Notes: generated from the letters alone by a model not told the origin. A DNA stretch of 64,000 bases from Paenibacillus sp. HW567 (GCF_000374185.1 NZ_KB910518.1:4104669-4168668), one strand, 5' to 3'; positions 33,254 through 43,026 are shown, counted from the stretch's first letter. Numbers and translations are program-made.

Positions 33254-33597
33254 ACCGTCTCCACAACCTTGGCGTCGGACCACAGGCGCTCAATATTGTA
33301 ATAATCGCGTTCGTCGCGGTGGAAGACATGCACGATAACGTCTCCAAGATCCATCAGCACCCAGCGTGCGGCATCCATTCCTTCAATGCCGCGGACCATG
33401 CCGCCGGCTTCATGAACGACCTTGCGAACCTCGGTGACAATCGCTTGCACCTGGGTATCGGAATTCCCGTGACAGATGACGAAATAGTCACTAATAGGCG
33501 ACACGCTGCGCAGGTCCAGCGCAACCACGTTCATTGCTTTTTTATCTTCTACGGCTTTGAGGGCCAATTGCAGGAGCTTGCCTGATTCTACACTCAT
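33250..33597 (-). CDS. rsfS: Ribosomal silencing factor RsfS (YqeL)
   Basis: A 115-residue protein with the family core VVALDLRSVSPISDYFVICHG, then VRGIEGMDAARWVLMDLGDVIVHVFHRDERDYYNIERLW. It binds ribosomal protein uL14 and prevents subunit joining when nutrients are low (established for the family). It overlaps yqeK by four bases at its start and cvfB by four at its end, so it is translationally coupled to both. Confidence 0.95.
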   Translation of the reverse strand: MSVESGKLLQLALKAVEDKKAMNVVALDLRSVSPISDYFVICHGNSDTQVQAIVTEVRKVVHEAGGMVRGIEGMDAARWVLMDLGDVIVHVFHRDERDYYNIERLWSDAKVVETV

Positions 33598-34172
33598 CTT
33601 TTATCCTCCAATATTCTTACTAGGTCATTGCGGGCCAGTACCGTTAACGGAAACACAATCCTGCGCTTCTGCAGCAGCAGACTGATCGTGGAGTCAAACC
33701 CGGCGACCAGACCTTCCTCCAGACTTACCTTCGCCTTCTTGCGTATATCATCCACCCCGGGAAAATCCCGCCCCGGCTCAATATAATCGGCCAGGCAGAC
33801 TATTTTCTCCAGCAGGCTCATGTTCTCGCGTCCTGAGGTATGGAATTTGATCGCCCCCAGCACCCCGGGATCGGTTATTCCATATTCCTTCTCAGCAACA
33901 AAAGCGCCTACCTCGGCATGCCAGAGCTGCTTGTCATACTTCAAGAGTTCCGCCGACAATCCATTCTGCTCAATGATCTCCTTCATTGTCTCCACCGGCC
34001 AATACTTGGCCACATCATGCAGGATTGCCGCCGTTTCCGCACGAACCGGATCTCCGCCGTAACGCTCTGCCAGCTTCACTGACGACTCCATTACGCCAAG
34101 CGTATGCTTCCAGCGTTTCTCGGGCATTTGTGCGGAGACCGATTCAATCAGCGCTTCGCGGGTGAATGCCAT
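33594..34172 (-). CDS. yqeK: HD-domain Ap4A hydrolase-like protein YqeK
   Basis: 192 residues starting MAFTREALIESVSAQM, with AAAGGAG upstream. The longer frame lies inside nadD. It carries the metal-binding HD signature: KHTLGVMESSVKLAERYGGD, then AAILHDVAKYW, HAEVGAF and LADYIEPGRD. YqeK proteins hydrolyse diadenosine tetraphosphate symmetrically (reported for the family). The start overlaps the end of nadD by about 29 bases, a conserved arrangement. Confidence 0.93.
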   Translation of the reverse strand: MAFTREALIESVSAQMPEKRWKHTLGVMESSVKLAERYGGDPVRAETAAILHDVAKYWPVETMKEIIEQNGLSAELLKYDKQLWHAEVGAFVAEKEYGITDPGVLGAIKFHTSGRENMSLLEKIVCLADYIEPGRDFPGVDDIRKKAKVSLEEGLVAGFDSTISLLLQKRRIVFPLTVLARNDLVRILEDKR

Positions 34173-34746
34173 ACAATCCACTCCTTTGAACATAATCATA
34201 TACAGCCTCAGGAACCATATAACGGATGGATTTGCCTTCAGCGGCCCGGGCTCTGAGCATCGTTGACGAGATATCCACCAGCGGCATATCCGCCAGCAGA
34301 ACCTTCTCCGCAATAAAGCCGGGAAGCGCCGCAAGATCCAGCGGAGTACCCGGACGTCCCACACCGATGAAGGTCAGACGCCGCACCAGCTCCTCAATCC
34401 CATGCCATTTCGGCAAATACTGCACCATGTCCGCACCGATGATGAAGAAGAATTCATGCTGCGGGAATTTCTCCTGCAGAATAGCGATCGTCTCGAACGT
34501 GTAGGATACACCGCCTCTGGCAATTTCGAGATCCAGAATGTCAAAAGCTTCATGGTCCCTGACCGCATCCTGCACCATCGCCAGACGCTCCGCTCCCGTT
34601 GCACCGGCTTCATGCTTATGGGGTGGAATATGCGAAGGCATGAACCACACCTCTTCCAGCGCATAGGACTCCCTCGCGGTCTCCGCTGCCATCATATGGC
34701 CGATATGAAGAGGATCAAAGGTCCCTCCCATAATTCCGACTCTCAA
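34144..34746 (-). CDS. nadD: Nicotinate-nucleotide adenylyltransferase NadD
   Basis: A 200-residue enzyme from a TTG start with GAGGAGG upstream. The nucleotidyl-transferase motif is GGTFDPLHIGHMMAAE, including the HIGH box, and the C-terminal ISSTMLRARAAEGKSIRYMVP is the second substrate-binding motif. It makes nicotinate adenine dinucleotide from NaMN and ATP in NAD synthesis. It sits between yhbY and yqeK in the conserved Bacillales order. Confidence 0.96.
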   Translation of the reverse strand: MRVGIMGGTFDPLHIGHMMAAETARESYALEEVWFMPSHIPPHKHEAGATGAERLAMVQDAVRDHEAFDILDLEIARGGVSYTFETIAILQEKFPQHEFFFIIGADMVQYLPKWHGIEELVRRLTFIGVGRPGTPLDLAALPGFIAEKVLLADMPLVDISSTMLRARAAEGKSIRYMVPEAVYDYVQRSGLYGIHPRSAD

Positions 34747-34809
34747 GAGGTCTACCTCCTCTTATTATCAGGGTAAACTGCCATCTCCCGCAAGCTTGCG
34801 GGCTCCGCC

Positions 34810-35103
34810 TCAGCGCGGCAGCTCGATGGTTTTGTTGTCACGTGATTCCTTGTACAAAATGATCGTCTTGCCGATAACCTGCACCAGTTCAGATCCTGAC
34901 TGCTCCGCAAGCGCGGCCCCGATTTCCTTCGGATCATCGGCGTTATTGTTCAGTACGCTGATCTTCATCAGCTCACGCTTCTCGATAGCTTCTTCGATGT
35001 GGCGGATCAAATGATCGTTGACACCGCCCTTGCCGACTTGAAACACGGCGTCGAGATGATGTGCCAAAGAGCGAAGATAGCGTTTTTGTTTTCCAGTTAA
35101 CAT
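34810..35103 (-). CDS. yhbY: Ribosome assembly RNA-binding protein YhbY
   Basis: A 97-residue CRM-domain protein. The GxxG RNA-binding loop is in VFQVGKGGVNDHLIRHIEEAI, and the family core continues with RELMKISVLNN and LVQVIGKTIILYKES. It binds pre-50S particles. It lies 45 bases downstream of aroE in the conserved cluster. Confidence 0.95.
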   Translation of the reverse strand: MLTGKQKRYLRSLAHHLDAVFQVGKGGVNDHLIRHIEEAIEKRELMKISVLNNNADDPKEIGAALAEQSGSELVQVIGKTIILYKESRDNKTIELPR

Positions 35104-35147
35104 AAATGAACAAACTCCTTAATTAACATAATATAATTGCTTTGTAT

Positions 35148-36020
35148 TTATTCAGCGCTGCCGCCCAGGCAATCCAGTATGGTCTGACGCATAATGTCCA
35201 CCGGTGCTGTCCGTCCGGTCCAGTACTCAAGTGCATAAGCGCCCTGGTAGACGAACATGCCCAGCCCGCCGTGTATCCGGCAGCCTCGCTTAAGGCTCTC
35301 CGACAGCAGCCGGGTTCGCAACGGATTATATATCAAATCGCTCACGATTATACCGGCAGGCAGCAATCCGGGATCAATCGGCGTTTCATCTATATGGGGG
35401 TACATGCCTACGGAGGTTGTATTGATTACAATATCCATTCCTCCGATATGTTCACCAATCTCGTTCATGCCAATTCCGCTGGCCTTCTCTTTGCCGCGGC
35501 ATGCCTCAGCCAGTTCCTTCGCCTTGTCCGCAGTCCGGTTGGCGATAAGCACTGCGGAAGGATTCTCCTGCAGCAATGCGGTGACAATCCCTCTTGCCGC
35601 CCCTCCGGCGCCAATGACCAGTATGCGGGCCCCGGACAAGTCCGGTGCGGCTTCTGCTTTGAGGGAACGGACATATCCGATACCATCCGTATTGAATCCT
35701 GTAAGAATGCCATTGTCGTTGACAATTGTATTGACCGCGCCGACGGCAACCGCACTTTCATCCAGTTTGTCCAGGTACTCCATCACCGCAACCTTATGCG
35801 GGATCGTAACGTTCACTCCACGGAACCCTAGTGTGCGTATCGCGCTCAGCGCTTGACTGAGCTGGTCCGGCGCAATATGCAGCGGGACATAGGCTCCCGG
35901 GATGCCCAGCGCTTTCAGCGCCGCTCCGTGCATAAGGGGGGATTTGGATTGGGCGATGGGATCACCCATTACCCCCAGCAGAATATCCTTATTCATGTCA
36001 TTGCCATTTGCGCTTGTCAC
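35148..36020 (-). CDS. aroE: Shikimate dehydrogenase AroE
   Basis: About 290 residues (or 282 from the ATG at 35996). The shikimate site is GDPIAQSKSPLMHGAAL, and VNVTIPHK contains the catalytic Lys. The NADP fold is RILVIGAGGAARGIVTALL with ANRTADKAKELAE. It reduces 3-dehydroshikimate to shikimate with NADPH. The GTG start at 36020 follows GGAGG by 11 bases. It is downstream of yqeH on the same strand. Confidence 0.95.
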   Translation of the reverse strand: MTSANGNDMNKDILLGVMGDPIAQSKSPLMHGAALKALGIPGAYVPLHIAPDQLSQALSAIRTLGFRGVNVTIPHKVAVMEYLDKLDESAVAVGAVNTIVNDNGILTGFNTDGIGYVRSLKAEAAPDLSGARILVIGAGGAARGIVTALLQENPSAVLIANRTADKAKELAEACRGKEKASGIGMNEIGEHIGGMDIVINTTSVGMYPHIDETPIDPGLLPAGIIVSDLIYNPLRTRLLSESLKRGCRIHGGLGMFVYQGAYALEYWTGRTAPVDIMRQTILDCLGGSAE

Positions 36021-36041
36021 AGCTTCGCCGCCCTCCTAAGA

Positions 36042-37169
36042 TCAGATCAGCGACGGACGGGTCAGCACCTTGACCCCGCGCGGAACATGGACCGCCACTA
36101 CCGCACCTTCGCTTCCGTTCACCTTGATCCAGCCCAGACCCGAGATGGACAGATCGGTCTGGCTGTTCCGGCCAATACGGAATTCATGGCGCTGCCACTG
36201 CGGGAGCTTGTCCATATCAGCGGTTCCCGGAGGAGACAGCAGCTCGCCGCGGTGCTCCTGATACAGCGAATCCGCCCGTTCCAGCTTCGTGCGGTGAATC
36301 TTCAGCGTGCCGCTGATATAGCAGGTGAAGGACTGCCGTGCCCCCTGCACAAAATCAAACCGTCCCAATCCGCCGAAGAACAGCGACTGGCCTTCGTTCA
36401 ACTGGTATGCCGCCGGCTTCAGCGGATTCTCCGGCATTACCGCCCCCAGATCCTTGCGCTCCACCAGCTCGCTGTAACGCCAAGGATACACAATGCCCGG
36501 CGTATCAATAATATAGTGGCCGTCATCCAGCGGAATCTTCACCATATCCAGGGTCGTCCCCGGATAACGCGAAGTTGTAAGCTCCTCCTCCAGATCGCTG
36601 TAGTCGGAGATCAGGCGGTTAATCAGGGTGGACTTGCCCACATTGGTAGCGCCTACGACATAGACATCGCGTTGTCCGCGCAGCTCGCTCACCGCTTCCA
36701 GCAGGCGGTCAAAGCCCTGATTGCGTTTTGCGCTGCATAGCACAATTTCCGCCGTCCGCAGGCCGTGCTCCTTGCAGCGCTGCTGCATCCAGTTCCGCAG
36801 CTTGTTCCAGTTCGTCACCTTCGGCAGCAAATCTACTTTGTTCACTGCGAGAATAACCGGGTTATTGCCGACAAACCGCTGCAAGCCTGAAATCAGGCTG
36901 CCTTCAAAGTCAAAAAGATCGACAATATGAATCACAAGCGCATTCTTCTCCCCTACTCCGCTCAGCAAACGAAGAAATTCATCCTGATCCACGGAAACCG
37001 AAGAAGCTTCATTGTAATTCTTAATGCGGAAACAGCGCTGGCAAATGACGGGCTCCCGTTCAAAGGCAACCTCCGGGATGTAGCCCGGAAGCTCCTTGTC
37101 CGCGGTCTGCAGCTTGATGCCGCAGCCGCTGCAGTTCACAGGGCGCTGATCCTCTTTCGTTTGATTCAT
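36042..37169 (-). CDS. yqeH: Ribosome biogenesis GTPase YqeH
   Basis: A 375-residue circularly permuted GTPase. A zinc finger opens the protein (CSGCGIKL and ICQRCFRIKNYNE). The G motifs come in permuted order: G4 AVNKVDLLPK first, then the P-loop VVGATNVGKSTLINRL, then the G3 DTPGIVYP. The C-terminal region binds RNA in this family. YqeH is needed for 30S assembly in Bacillus. The start overlaps the yqeG stop by four bases. Confidence 0.96.
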   Translation of the reverse strand: MNQTKEDQRPVNCSGCGIKLQTADKELPGYIPEVAFEREPVICQRCFRIKNYNEASSVSVDQDEFLRLLSGVGEKNALVIHIVDLFDFEGSLISGLQRFVGNNPVILAVNKVDLLPKVTNWNKLRNWMQQRCKEHGLRTAEIVLCSAKRNQGFDRLLEAVSELRGQRDVYVVGATNVGKSTLINRLISDYSDLEEELTTSRYPGTTLDMVKIPLDDGHYIIDTPGIVYPWRYSELVERKDLGAVMPENPLKPAAYQLNEGQSLFFGGLGRFDFVQGARQSFTCYISGTLKIHRTKLERADSLYQEHRGELLSPPGTADMDKLPQWQRHEFRIGRNSQTDLSISGLGWIKVNGSEGAVVAVHVPRGVKVLTRPSLI

Positions 37170-37693
37170 TTAAATTTATCCTCCTCATGCCACAATCCTT
37201 GCTTGCGAAGCCTTGTCAGAGCGATCCGCTCTACCCGGCGGTTGATTCTTGTACCGATGCCTTCATCCTTGACGGAGATGGGCAGCACAAGCACCGTATA
37301 TAGTCCCAGCCTGTTGCCGCCGAATATATCGGTAAGCATCTGGTCGCCGACCACAATCGTCTGCTCGGGTGTAAGCCCCATCTGCTTCATCGCCTTTAGA
37401 AACGGAGTGCTCTTCGGCTTGCGGGCCTGATGCACATATTCAATATTAAGCGGCACGGCAAAGCGTGACACCCGGTTCATGTTGTTGTTCGACACGATGA
37501 TCAGCTTGAAGCCAAGCTCCTTCACCTTCTTGAACCACAAAATCAGCTCCGGGGTAGCCAGAGGCGCTTTGGCGCCGACCAGCGTATTATCCAGATCCGT
37601 GATGATGCCCCGGTATCCGCGGGCGTACAGCTCCTCGAGAGCAATATCAAATACCGTATTCACCCGGAGTTTGGGCATTAATCTTTCAAACAA
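37166..37693 (-). CDS. yqeG: HAD phosphatase YqeG (PGP phosphatase family)
   Basis: About 175 residues from a TTG start with GAGGTG six bases upstream. The longer frame to 37720 adds nine residues without a ribosome site. The nucleophile motif is GIITDLDNTLVG, motif II is LIIVSNNN, and motif IV is VVGDQMLTDIFGGNRLG. This is the IIIA-subfamily HAD phosphatase group that includes PgpP-like phosphatidylglycerophosphatases. It opens the conserved cluster. Confidence 0.92.
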   Translation of the reverse strand: MFERLMPKLRVNTVFDIALEELYARGYRGIITDLDNTLVGAKAPLATPELILWFKKVKELGFKLIIVSNNNMNRVSRFAVPLNIEYVHQARKPKSTPFLKAMKQMGLTPEQTIVVGDQMLTDIFGGNRLGLYTVLVLPISVKDEGIGTRINRRVERIALTRLRKQGLWHEEDKFK

Positions 37694-37783
37694 TACGTTC
37701 ACCTCGATTTCATACGACAAACTATATCATACTCTATGCGCTTCGCAAATGAACCGGCTGCCTGTATTTTTTGCTGCATAGCT

Positions 37784-40012
37784 TTATTTGCCGGACTTTA
37801 TGCTCTGGCGAAGCCGCAAAGCTTCAGTATACACGCTGCGCCAGTCTTTGTCTTCAACAACCTCCGGGCTGTATTTGGCCCGTTCGAACATTTCAAGCAG
37901 CGCCGAGAGATTGCCGGCAGAAGCCGGACGCTCCTGTCTCCAGCGGTCCACAGATTCGCGCAGCGTTTCATGCTCTTCCTTCAGCATGCCCTTCCTGCGG
38001 GCATACCTTACCCAGCGCGCCGTTTCCGCCTCAACTTTTTGCACCGGCGACAAAGGCTGGCCGTAGCGCAGCCGCGCAAGGATGAAACGAAGGCTCATCC
38101 GGTAGTGCCAGAGCAGGAAGCCGAGCCATGACAGCAGCACAGCCGAAGCTGCCGCCACTATCCAGGCTCCCATATGAAATCCCTGCTCCTGCGTACCCTT
38201 ATTCACATCAGCTTGCTCCGGCTTGGTCTCTTCTTCCGGAACGGCCGCATTCTCCGGCGTTGTCTCCTGGCTCTGCGTCAGCAGAGGCGTATTGAAGCCC
38301 GGCGTAGCCTCAACCGGAATCCAGCCGTACTCTCCGAAATAAACCTCAGCCCAGGAATGGGCATCCGCATTCGTAATCGTATAGTTATTGTTAAGCATAG
38401 CAGCTCCCTGCTGCATGGCGATATTGTCGGGAAGCTCTGCTTGCTCGCCTGGCGCATAACCCTTGACCCAGCGGGCCGGAATATCCAGGGAGCGGGCCAT
38501 CGTAACCAGCGCAGTGGAATAGTAATCACAATACCCTTCCATAACCTCGAACAGGAAGCTTTCCACGAAATCCTTGCTTTTGCGGCGCGAGAGGTCCGGC
38601 TGATTGGTATAGGGAAAGGTTTGCTGCAAATACTGCTGTAAAAGCGATATTTTCTCATAAGGCGTCTTTCCCTGGGACGTTACCTCCTGCGCCAGAGCTC
38701 TAACCCGCTCCGGGAACTTTTGCGGCAGTTGGAGATACTGGTCGTCAATTTCTTCCCGGCCGTACAGTTGTTCATAGGTCATCTTGTTCAGTTCGTCCAC
38801 GGGAACAACGGGGACCTGCGAGGTCAGCACATATTCCCGGGGATAAGCTGTGTTCCATAACAGCTCGCTGCCTTCGCTTCTCCAGAAGAGGCCGCTGCCG
38901 GCAGCTTCGCCATTGATGGAGTTCACGGTTGAAATCGAATATCCGCCGAATAGGACCGGATACGAATTGTTCCCCAGCAGCTTCACGCTGATCTTCAGCT
39001 CCCGGGTCTCTACTTTGGATGCAACCTTCTGCTCCAGCAGTTGACCCACCTGAGCCCCCACAAACGGCCCCCGTTTGATGGTGTCATCATCAATCCAGCC
39101 TGAGCCTGAATACATGCTGCGGGTCTCCCCGCGCATATAAGTCCGCATATCCGAATTAACGGTCATAATCGGGGAATAATCAAAGTTGAAGCCCCCGCCC
39201 AGATTATTGTCATCCGTACTGTAGCCGGAGGTTGTGCCCCCCGAGGAAGTTGTACTGGTCCCGCTGTCGGCCACGCCGGAGGTACCGGAGGCGGTACCTC
39301 CGCCCCCGCCCCCCTTCCATTCCTGCCATGCGGTATAGGGATCAGTCAGCGTCGGACGCACTTCGGGCATGTTCACGCCGGTAATAATCACAAGGGAAAA
39401 AATAATAGCAACATTAACTGCCACCTTGAGCGGATACTTCAGCAGATAGGTCCAGCCCCGGGGATAATGCAACTGGAAGCTGCGCAGATGCTGGGTCACG
39501 AGCCAGCCCATGCCGGCAAATACCGTCCAGGCTACTTCCCGCCAAAGAATTGAAGTAGTAAAAGAGTCCAGCGCCGCAAACGCGGCAATATTCATACCAA
39601 TAAACATTAGAATCCGCGGTTTCGAGGTCACCCACCAGGATGACAGCAACAGCAGAACGAGTGCCCCAAGGGCAAACCAGATATACGGTGTCATATTGGA
39701 GAGCATCTCCTGCACCCGGTCGCGTAACGTCTGCAGCCAAGGATTAGGGACGTAGCCCCCATAATGAAGCACCATGCGGTAGGTCAGATAGACCGCTGCC
39801 GCGGCTTCGAGAAGCAGGCGATAGATCAGTTTTACGGGTAAAAGGATTTCAATGACCGCTGCCACCGCCAGTGTAAGCAGAACTGCTGAAGTAGTCTCCT
39901 CAAGCCAGAAGGGCTCTGTGTACGAGACCCACTGCAGGGCTATAACCATTAGCCACAGCAGGCCGAAAGAATGGTGCCAGGATGATTTAATGCCATTCCA
40001 CCAGCGTATCAT
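37784..40012 (-). CDS. Transglutaminase-like membrane protein (TgpA/YebA-type)
   Basis: 742 residues. About six N-terminal membrane helices (LLWLMVIALQWVSY to LKVAVNVAIIFSLVIITG) are followed by a Gly/Ser/Thr-rich linker and an extracytoplasmic transglutaminase domain. It has the Cys in EGYCDYYSTALVTMARSLDIPARWVKGY, the His in ADAHSWAEVYF, and an Asp/Glu in GWIPVEATPGF. A final membrane helix and a DUF4129-type cytoplasmic tail (KVEAETARWVRYARRKGM) close it. It is the last gene of a moxR-DUF58-transglutaminase operon and starts four bases before the DUF58 stop. Confidence 0.92.
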   Translation of the reverse strand: MIRWWNGIKSSWHHSFGLLWLMVIALQWVSYTEPFWLEETTSAVLLTLAVAAVIEILLPVKLIYRLLLEAAAAVYLTYRMVLHYGGYVPNPWLQTLRDRVQEMLSNMTPYIWFALGALVLLLLSSWWVTSKPRILMFIGMNIAAFAALDSFTTSILWREVAWTVFAGMGWLVTQHLRSFQLHYPRGWTYLLKYPLKVAVNVAIIFSLVIITGVNMPEVRPTLTDPYTAWQEWKGGGGGGTASGTSGVADSGTSTTSSGGTTSGYSTDDNNLGGGFNFDYSPIMTVNSDMRTYMRGETRSMYSGSGWIDDDTIKRGPFVGAQVGQLLEQKVASKVETRELKISVKLLGNNSYPVLFGGYSISTVNSINGEAAGSGLFWRSEGSELLWNTAYPREYVLTSQVPVVPVDELNKMTYEQLYGREEIDDQYLQLPQKFPERVRALAQEVTSQGKTPYEKISLLQQYLQQTFPYTNQPDLSRRKSKDFVESFLFEVMEGYCDYYSTALVTMARSLDIPARWVKGYAPGEQAELPDNIAMQQGAAMLNNNYTITNADAHSWAEVYFGEYGWIPVEATPGFNTPLLTQSQETTPENAAVPEEETKPEQADVNKGTQEQGFHMGAWIVAAASAVLLSWLGFLLWHYRMSLRFILARLRYGQPLSPVQKVEAETARWVRYARRKGMLKEEHETLRESVDRWRQERPASAGNLSALLEMFERAKYSPEVVEDKDWRSVYTEALRLRQSIKSGK

Positions 40013-41259
40013 TTCCGTTTGTCACCTCCAAGCACCGCAGGGAGCTCTTGGAGCGAATTCACGCTGCAGCCTGTAACACCGCGTGATTTCAGCACATCCA
40101 GCCACTCCTGAGTGCGGTTCTTCGCTGCTGAACCCTGTACATGAATCTGGGAGGGAGTCATTCCGCGGCTCTCCGCCCAGCGCAGCACCTCCAGCACGGG
40201 CTGGCCGGTCTGCGGACTGATCAATACAAAATACGAGCCTTTGGGGAGCATACGGTGCACCTTCTCCAATCTGGATATAAGCGGTCCCCGGCCTTCGGCG
40301 TTGATGTCAATCAGATATTGGTTCATCTTCTGGCGTTCCGCTCCGCTCTCAGCCGGGCTGAATACCTTGGTGTTCTTGTCCAGACAGCACAGGCCGATGC
40401 CGATCCGCTCACGGATGCCGAATCCCAGCAGCGAGGACGCAATCGAAACCGCCAGCTCGAATTGGCTGGAACTGGCATAGGCCGCAGCGCTCCCGTCCAG
40501 GATCAGCATTGTTTTGGGAACGGACTCATGCTCGAACTCCTTCGACTTCCAGTCGCCTGTCTTGGCGGTTGCGTTCCAATGAATACGGGACATCCGGTCG
40601 CCGTAGACGTACTCGCGGACCCCGTTGATCTGGGTCGTCTCCCGCCGCGACGGAACCAGTGACGCCTGAGGTCCGGCCAGCCGCGCCCTCCGCTCATAGA
40701 GCTGCCAGCGCGGCACGAACACCGCGCGGGGCAGCACACGGAACTGTCCCTCTGCCAGAAAGGTTCCCTTATGCTCCACAAGTCCGAAGATATCCTCGGC
40801 AAGGATATCCGTTCCCTCGAAGGTATAACGACCACGTTCCAGGGCAGGAGTCTGGAACAGCAGCTCTCCCCTCCCCTTCAGGCTGGGAACCAGACTCTCC
40901 TCGAATACCCAGGATTCGCCGTTATGGCGTTTCAGAATTTCTCTGACTACTACGTACGGCAACGGCAGGAAGCCCGGAATCGTGATGTTCAGCTTCACCC
41001 GCAGATATCCGCCCGCATATATTAAATCAGGCTTGTCCTGCTCAGAGGAAAGGCTGCGTGTGCCTTTGGCCCGGCGTACCCCGCCCAGACCCCCGATAAT
41101 TAGGTACAGCAGCAATACAGTAACCATAATAAACAGCATGAAGGAGGTTTTGCCGCCCTGAAAAAGCACATACAGCAGTGTAATGCCCCAAATTGCGAGT
41201 ATACCGGCGAACTTCCTGGGCTGGATGACAGCCGCCGCCTCAGACAGATAGCTTTTCAT
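40009..41259 (-). CDS. DUF58 domain protein (YeaD-like)
   Basis: 416 residues. Two N-terminal membrane helices (ILAIWGITLLYVLFQG and MLFIMVTVLLLYLII) are followed by a beta-rich section and the DUF58 core REYVYGDRMSRIHWNATAKTGDWKSKEFE. A von Willebrand A-like fold then follows (MLILDGSAAAYASS). These proteins work with MoxR ATPases and transglutaminase-like partners. The biochemical role is not known. It starts one base after the moxR stop. Confidence 0.9.
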   Translation of the reverse strand: MKSYLSEAAAVIQPRKFAGILAIWGITLLYVLFQGGKTSFMLFIMVTVLLLYLIIGGLGGVRRAKGTRSLSSEQDKPDLIYAGGYLRVKLNITIPGFLPLPYVVVREILKRHNGESWVFEESLVPSLKGRGELLFQTPALERGRYTFEGTDILAEDIFGLVEHKGTFLAEGQFRVLPRAVFVPRWQLYERRARLAGPQASLVPSRRETTQINGVREYVYGDRMSRIHWNATAKTGDWKSKEFEHESVPKTMLILDGSAAAYASSSQFELAVSIASSLLGFGIRERIGIGLCCLDKNTKVFSPAESGAERQKMNQYLIDINAEGRGPLISRLEKVHRMLPKGSYFVLISPQTGQPVLEVLRWAESRGMTPSQIHVQGSAAKNRTQEWLDVLKSRGVTGCSVNSLQELPAVLGGDKRK

Positions 41260-41260
41260 G

Positions 41261-42217
41261 TTACTGCCTCATCGTGACTGGTACGTGAATACTCTGAAGC
41301 AGCTTCTGCAGCAGCGAATCCACACTAACGTTGTCCAGACGCGATTCCGGCCGCAGCAGAATGCGGTGCCCCAGGGCATAGGGTGTCAGAATCTTCACAT
41401 CATCGGGCAGCACATAATCACGCTCCTGCAGGAAAGCATACGCTTTACAGGCCATCATGAACGACAAGGAGGCCCGGGGACTTGCCCCCAGCAGCACCAG
41501 CGGATGCTCCCGGGTCTGGCGCACCACATCCAGCAAATAGTTCAGGACCGGATCGCTGATATAGACAGAACGGATTTCCTCCTGAATGGCAGCAATCTGC
41601 TCCATGCCCGTCACGGGAGACAGCCTGTCCACCGGCTGGCCCTCCTGATGGCTCAGGAGCAGACTCTTCTCGGTTTCGCTATCCGGGTAGCCAAGGCTGA
41701 TCCGCAGCATGAAGCGGTCAAGCTGGGCTTCGGGCAGCGTGTAGGTACCCTCGAAATCAATCGGATTCTGCGTCGCACAGAGCATAAACGGATGCGGAAG
41801 CGGATAGGTCTCGCCATCCACCGTTACATTCCGCTCCTCCATGACCTCCAGCAGCGCAGACTGCGTTTTGGTTGTGGCCCGGTTAATCTCATCGGCAAGC
41901 AGAATATTTGTCATGACCGGACCCGGGCGGAAATGAAACATTTCATCGCGCGGATGATAGACGGACACACCGGTAATATCGCTTGGCAGAATATCGGGAT
42001 TGCACTGAATCCGGCGGTATTCCCCGGACATGGATCTGGACAGCGCCCGTATCAGTTGGGTTTTGCCCGTCCCCGGCACATCCTCAATCAGGACATGACC
42101 GCCGGCAAGGAGAGCGGTAAGGAGCAGCTCTATTTCAAATGTTTTACCTAGAATGCAGGATTCAAGATTATTGCGGACAGCGTTCATAATTTGCATGGAT
42201 TCTTGACGTACGGGCAT
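41261..42217 (-). CDS. MoxR-family AAA+ ATPase
   Basis: About 318 residues starting MPVRQESMQIMNAVRNN, with AGGAGG nine bases upstream. The ORF to 42304 has no such site. Walker A is EDVPGTGKTQL, Walker B is ILLADEINRATTKTQSALLEVMEE, and sensor 1 is MLCATQNPIDFEGTY. MoxR ATPases act as chaperones for VWA-type partners. It begins the three-gene operon with the DUF58 and transglutaminase proteins. Confidence 0.93.
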   Translation of the reverse strand: MPVRQESMQIMNAVRNNLESCILGKTFEIELLLTALLAGGHVLIEDVPGTGKTQLIRALSRSMSGEYRRIQCNPDILPSDITGVSVYHPRDEMFHFRPGPVMTNILLADEINRATTKTQSALLEVMEERNVTVDGETYPLPHPFMLCATQNPIDFEGTYTLPEAQLDRFMLRISLGYPDSETEKSLLLSHQEGQPVDRLSPVTGMEQIAAIQEEIRSVYISDPVLNYLLDVVRQTREHPLVLLGASPRASLSFMMACKAYAFLQERDYVLPDDVKILTPYALGHRILLRPESRLDNVSVDSLLQKLLQSIHVPVTMRQ

Positions 42218-42359
42218 ATAGGGTGAACCTCCTATGTCAGAATAAGCAGAATAATTATATTTTACATGATCAGAGACCCCAAAGTACATTTTTATGGAAG
42301 TCAACTTCCTCTGAAACTATTTAAAAGCAAAAAAAGCCATAAATGGCTTTTCCCCCGAA

Positions 42360-42959
42360 TCATTCAGACTTGTGGCACAATGTGCCCAACTGCTGCTCAA
42401 CGATCTCCTCAAGCTGCTCCGGAGAGAGCCGGCCCGGCTGCATAAGCTGATGATAAGCAAGTCCGTCTACCAGGGCATACAGCTTCTCCGCTTCCAGCTC
42501 CGCCTTTATTCCCGCTCTGGCCAGGCCGCTGTCGATCAGTGTCTGAACAACATCCCGCGAGGCCTTATACAGCTTCTTTTGCATTTCACTGGATAGCTGC
42601 TGTAGCTCCGGATGGACTAACGCTTTGGAGTTAAAGGCAAACCAGACCTCCATTTCTTTGATTCTGTCCTCATTAACCGGCAAAAACTGCAATAATGCGT
42701 TCTTTAAATCCTCCAGCAAAGGCCCCTCGAAGGTCATTTCCTGAACCCGCTGCTCTATACGCTCCACGTACAGATTCATACAGAAGGCAAACAGCTCCAC
42801 CTGCGAGCTGAAATAATGACGCATGGAGCCGACAGACAGCCCGGTCTCCTTGGCGATATTGCGGACAGTAGCCTGTTCAAGACCGGATTCCTGAATGATC
42901 CGCAGTGCGGCTTCCGCGACGATAAGTCTCTGTTTATCATGATCAACAATTTTTGGCAT
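42360..42959 (-). CDS. TetR/AcrR family regulator (BetI-like)
   Basis: About 199 residues starting MPKIVDHDKQRLIVAEAAL. The helix-turn-helix is ATVRNIAKETGLSVGSMRHYFSSQVELFA. The frame is open upstream to 43022, but the extra residues cross the promoter. A TATAAT lies just six bases before the ATG, with only GGAACC between, so the mRNA may be leaderless. It is divergent from an alpha/beta hydrolase gene and probably represses it. Duplicated TTTTTATAATACA sequences in the spacer are candidate operators. Confidence 0.88.
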   Translation of the reverse strand: MPKIVDHDKQRLIVAEAALRIIQESGLEQATVRNIAKETGLSVGSMRHYFSSQVELFAFCMNLYVERIEQRVQEMTFEGPLLEDLKNALLQFLPVNEDRIKEMEVWFAFNSKALVHPELQQLSSEMQKKLYKASRDVVQTLIDSGLARAGIKAELEAEKLYALVDGLAYHQLMQPGRLSPEQLEEIVEQQLGTLCHKSE

Positions 42960-42984
42960 GGTTCCATTATACCTGATTTTATTT

Positions 42985-43026
42985 TTATAATACATCGTGC
43001 TATAATGATTTTTATAATACAATGTA
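42985..43026. promoter_or_regulatory. Candidate TetR operator region
   Basis: Two near-identical copies of TTTTTATAATACA lie about 27 bases apart between the divergent tetR and hydrolase genes, overlapping the presumed promoters. Confidence 0.45.

Noticed and set aside
41258..42151. Plus-strand frame of 297 residues
   Set aside because: It is antisense to the MoxR ATPase gene with intact Walker motifs.
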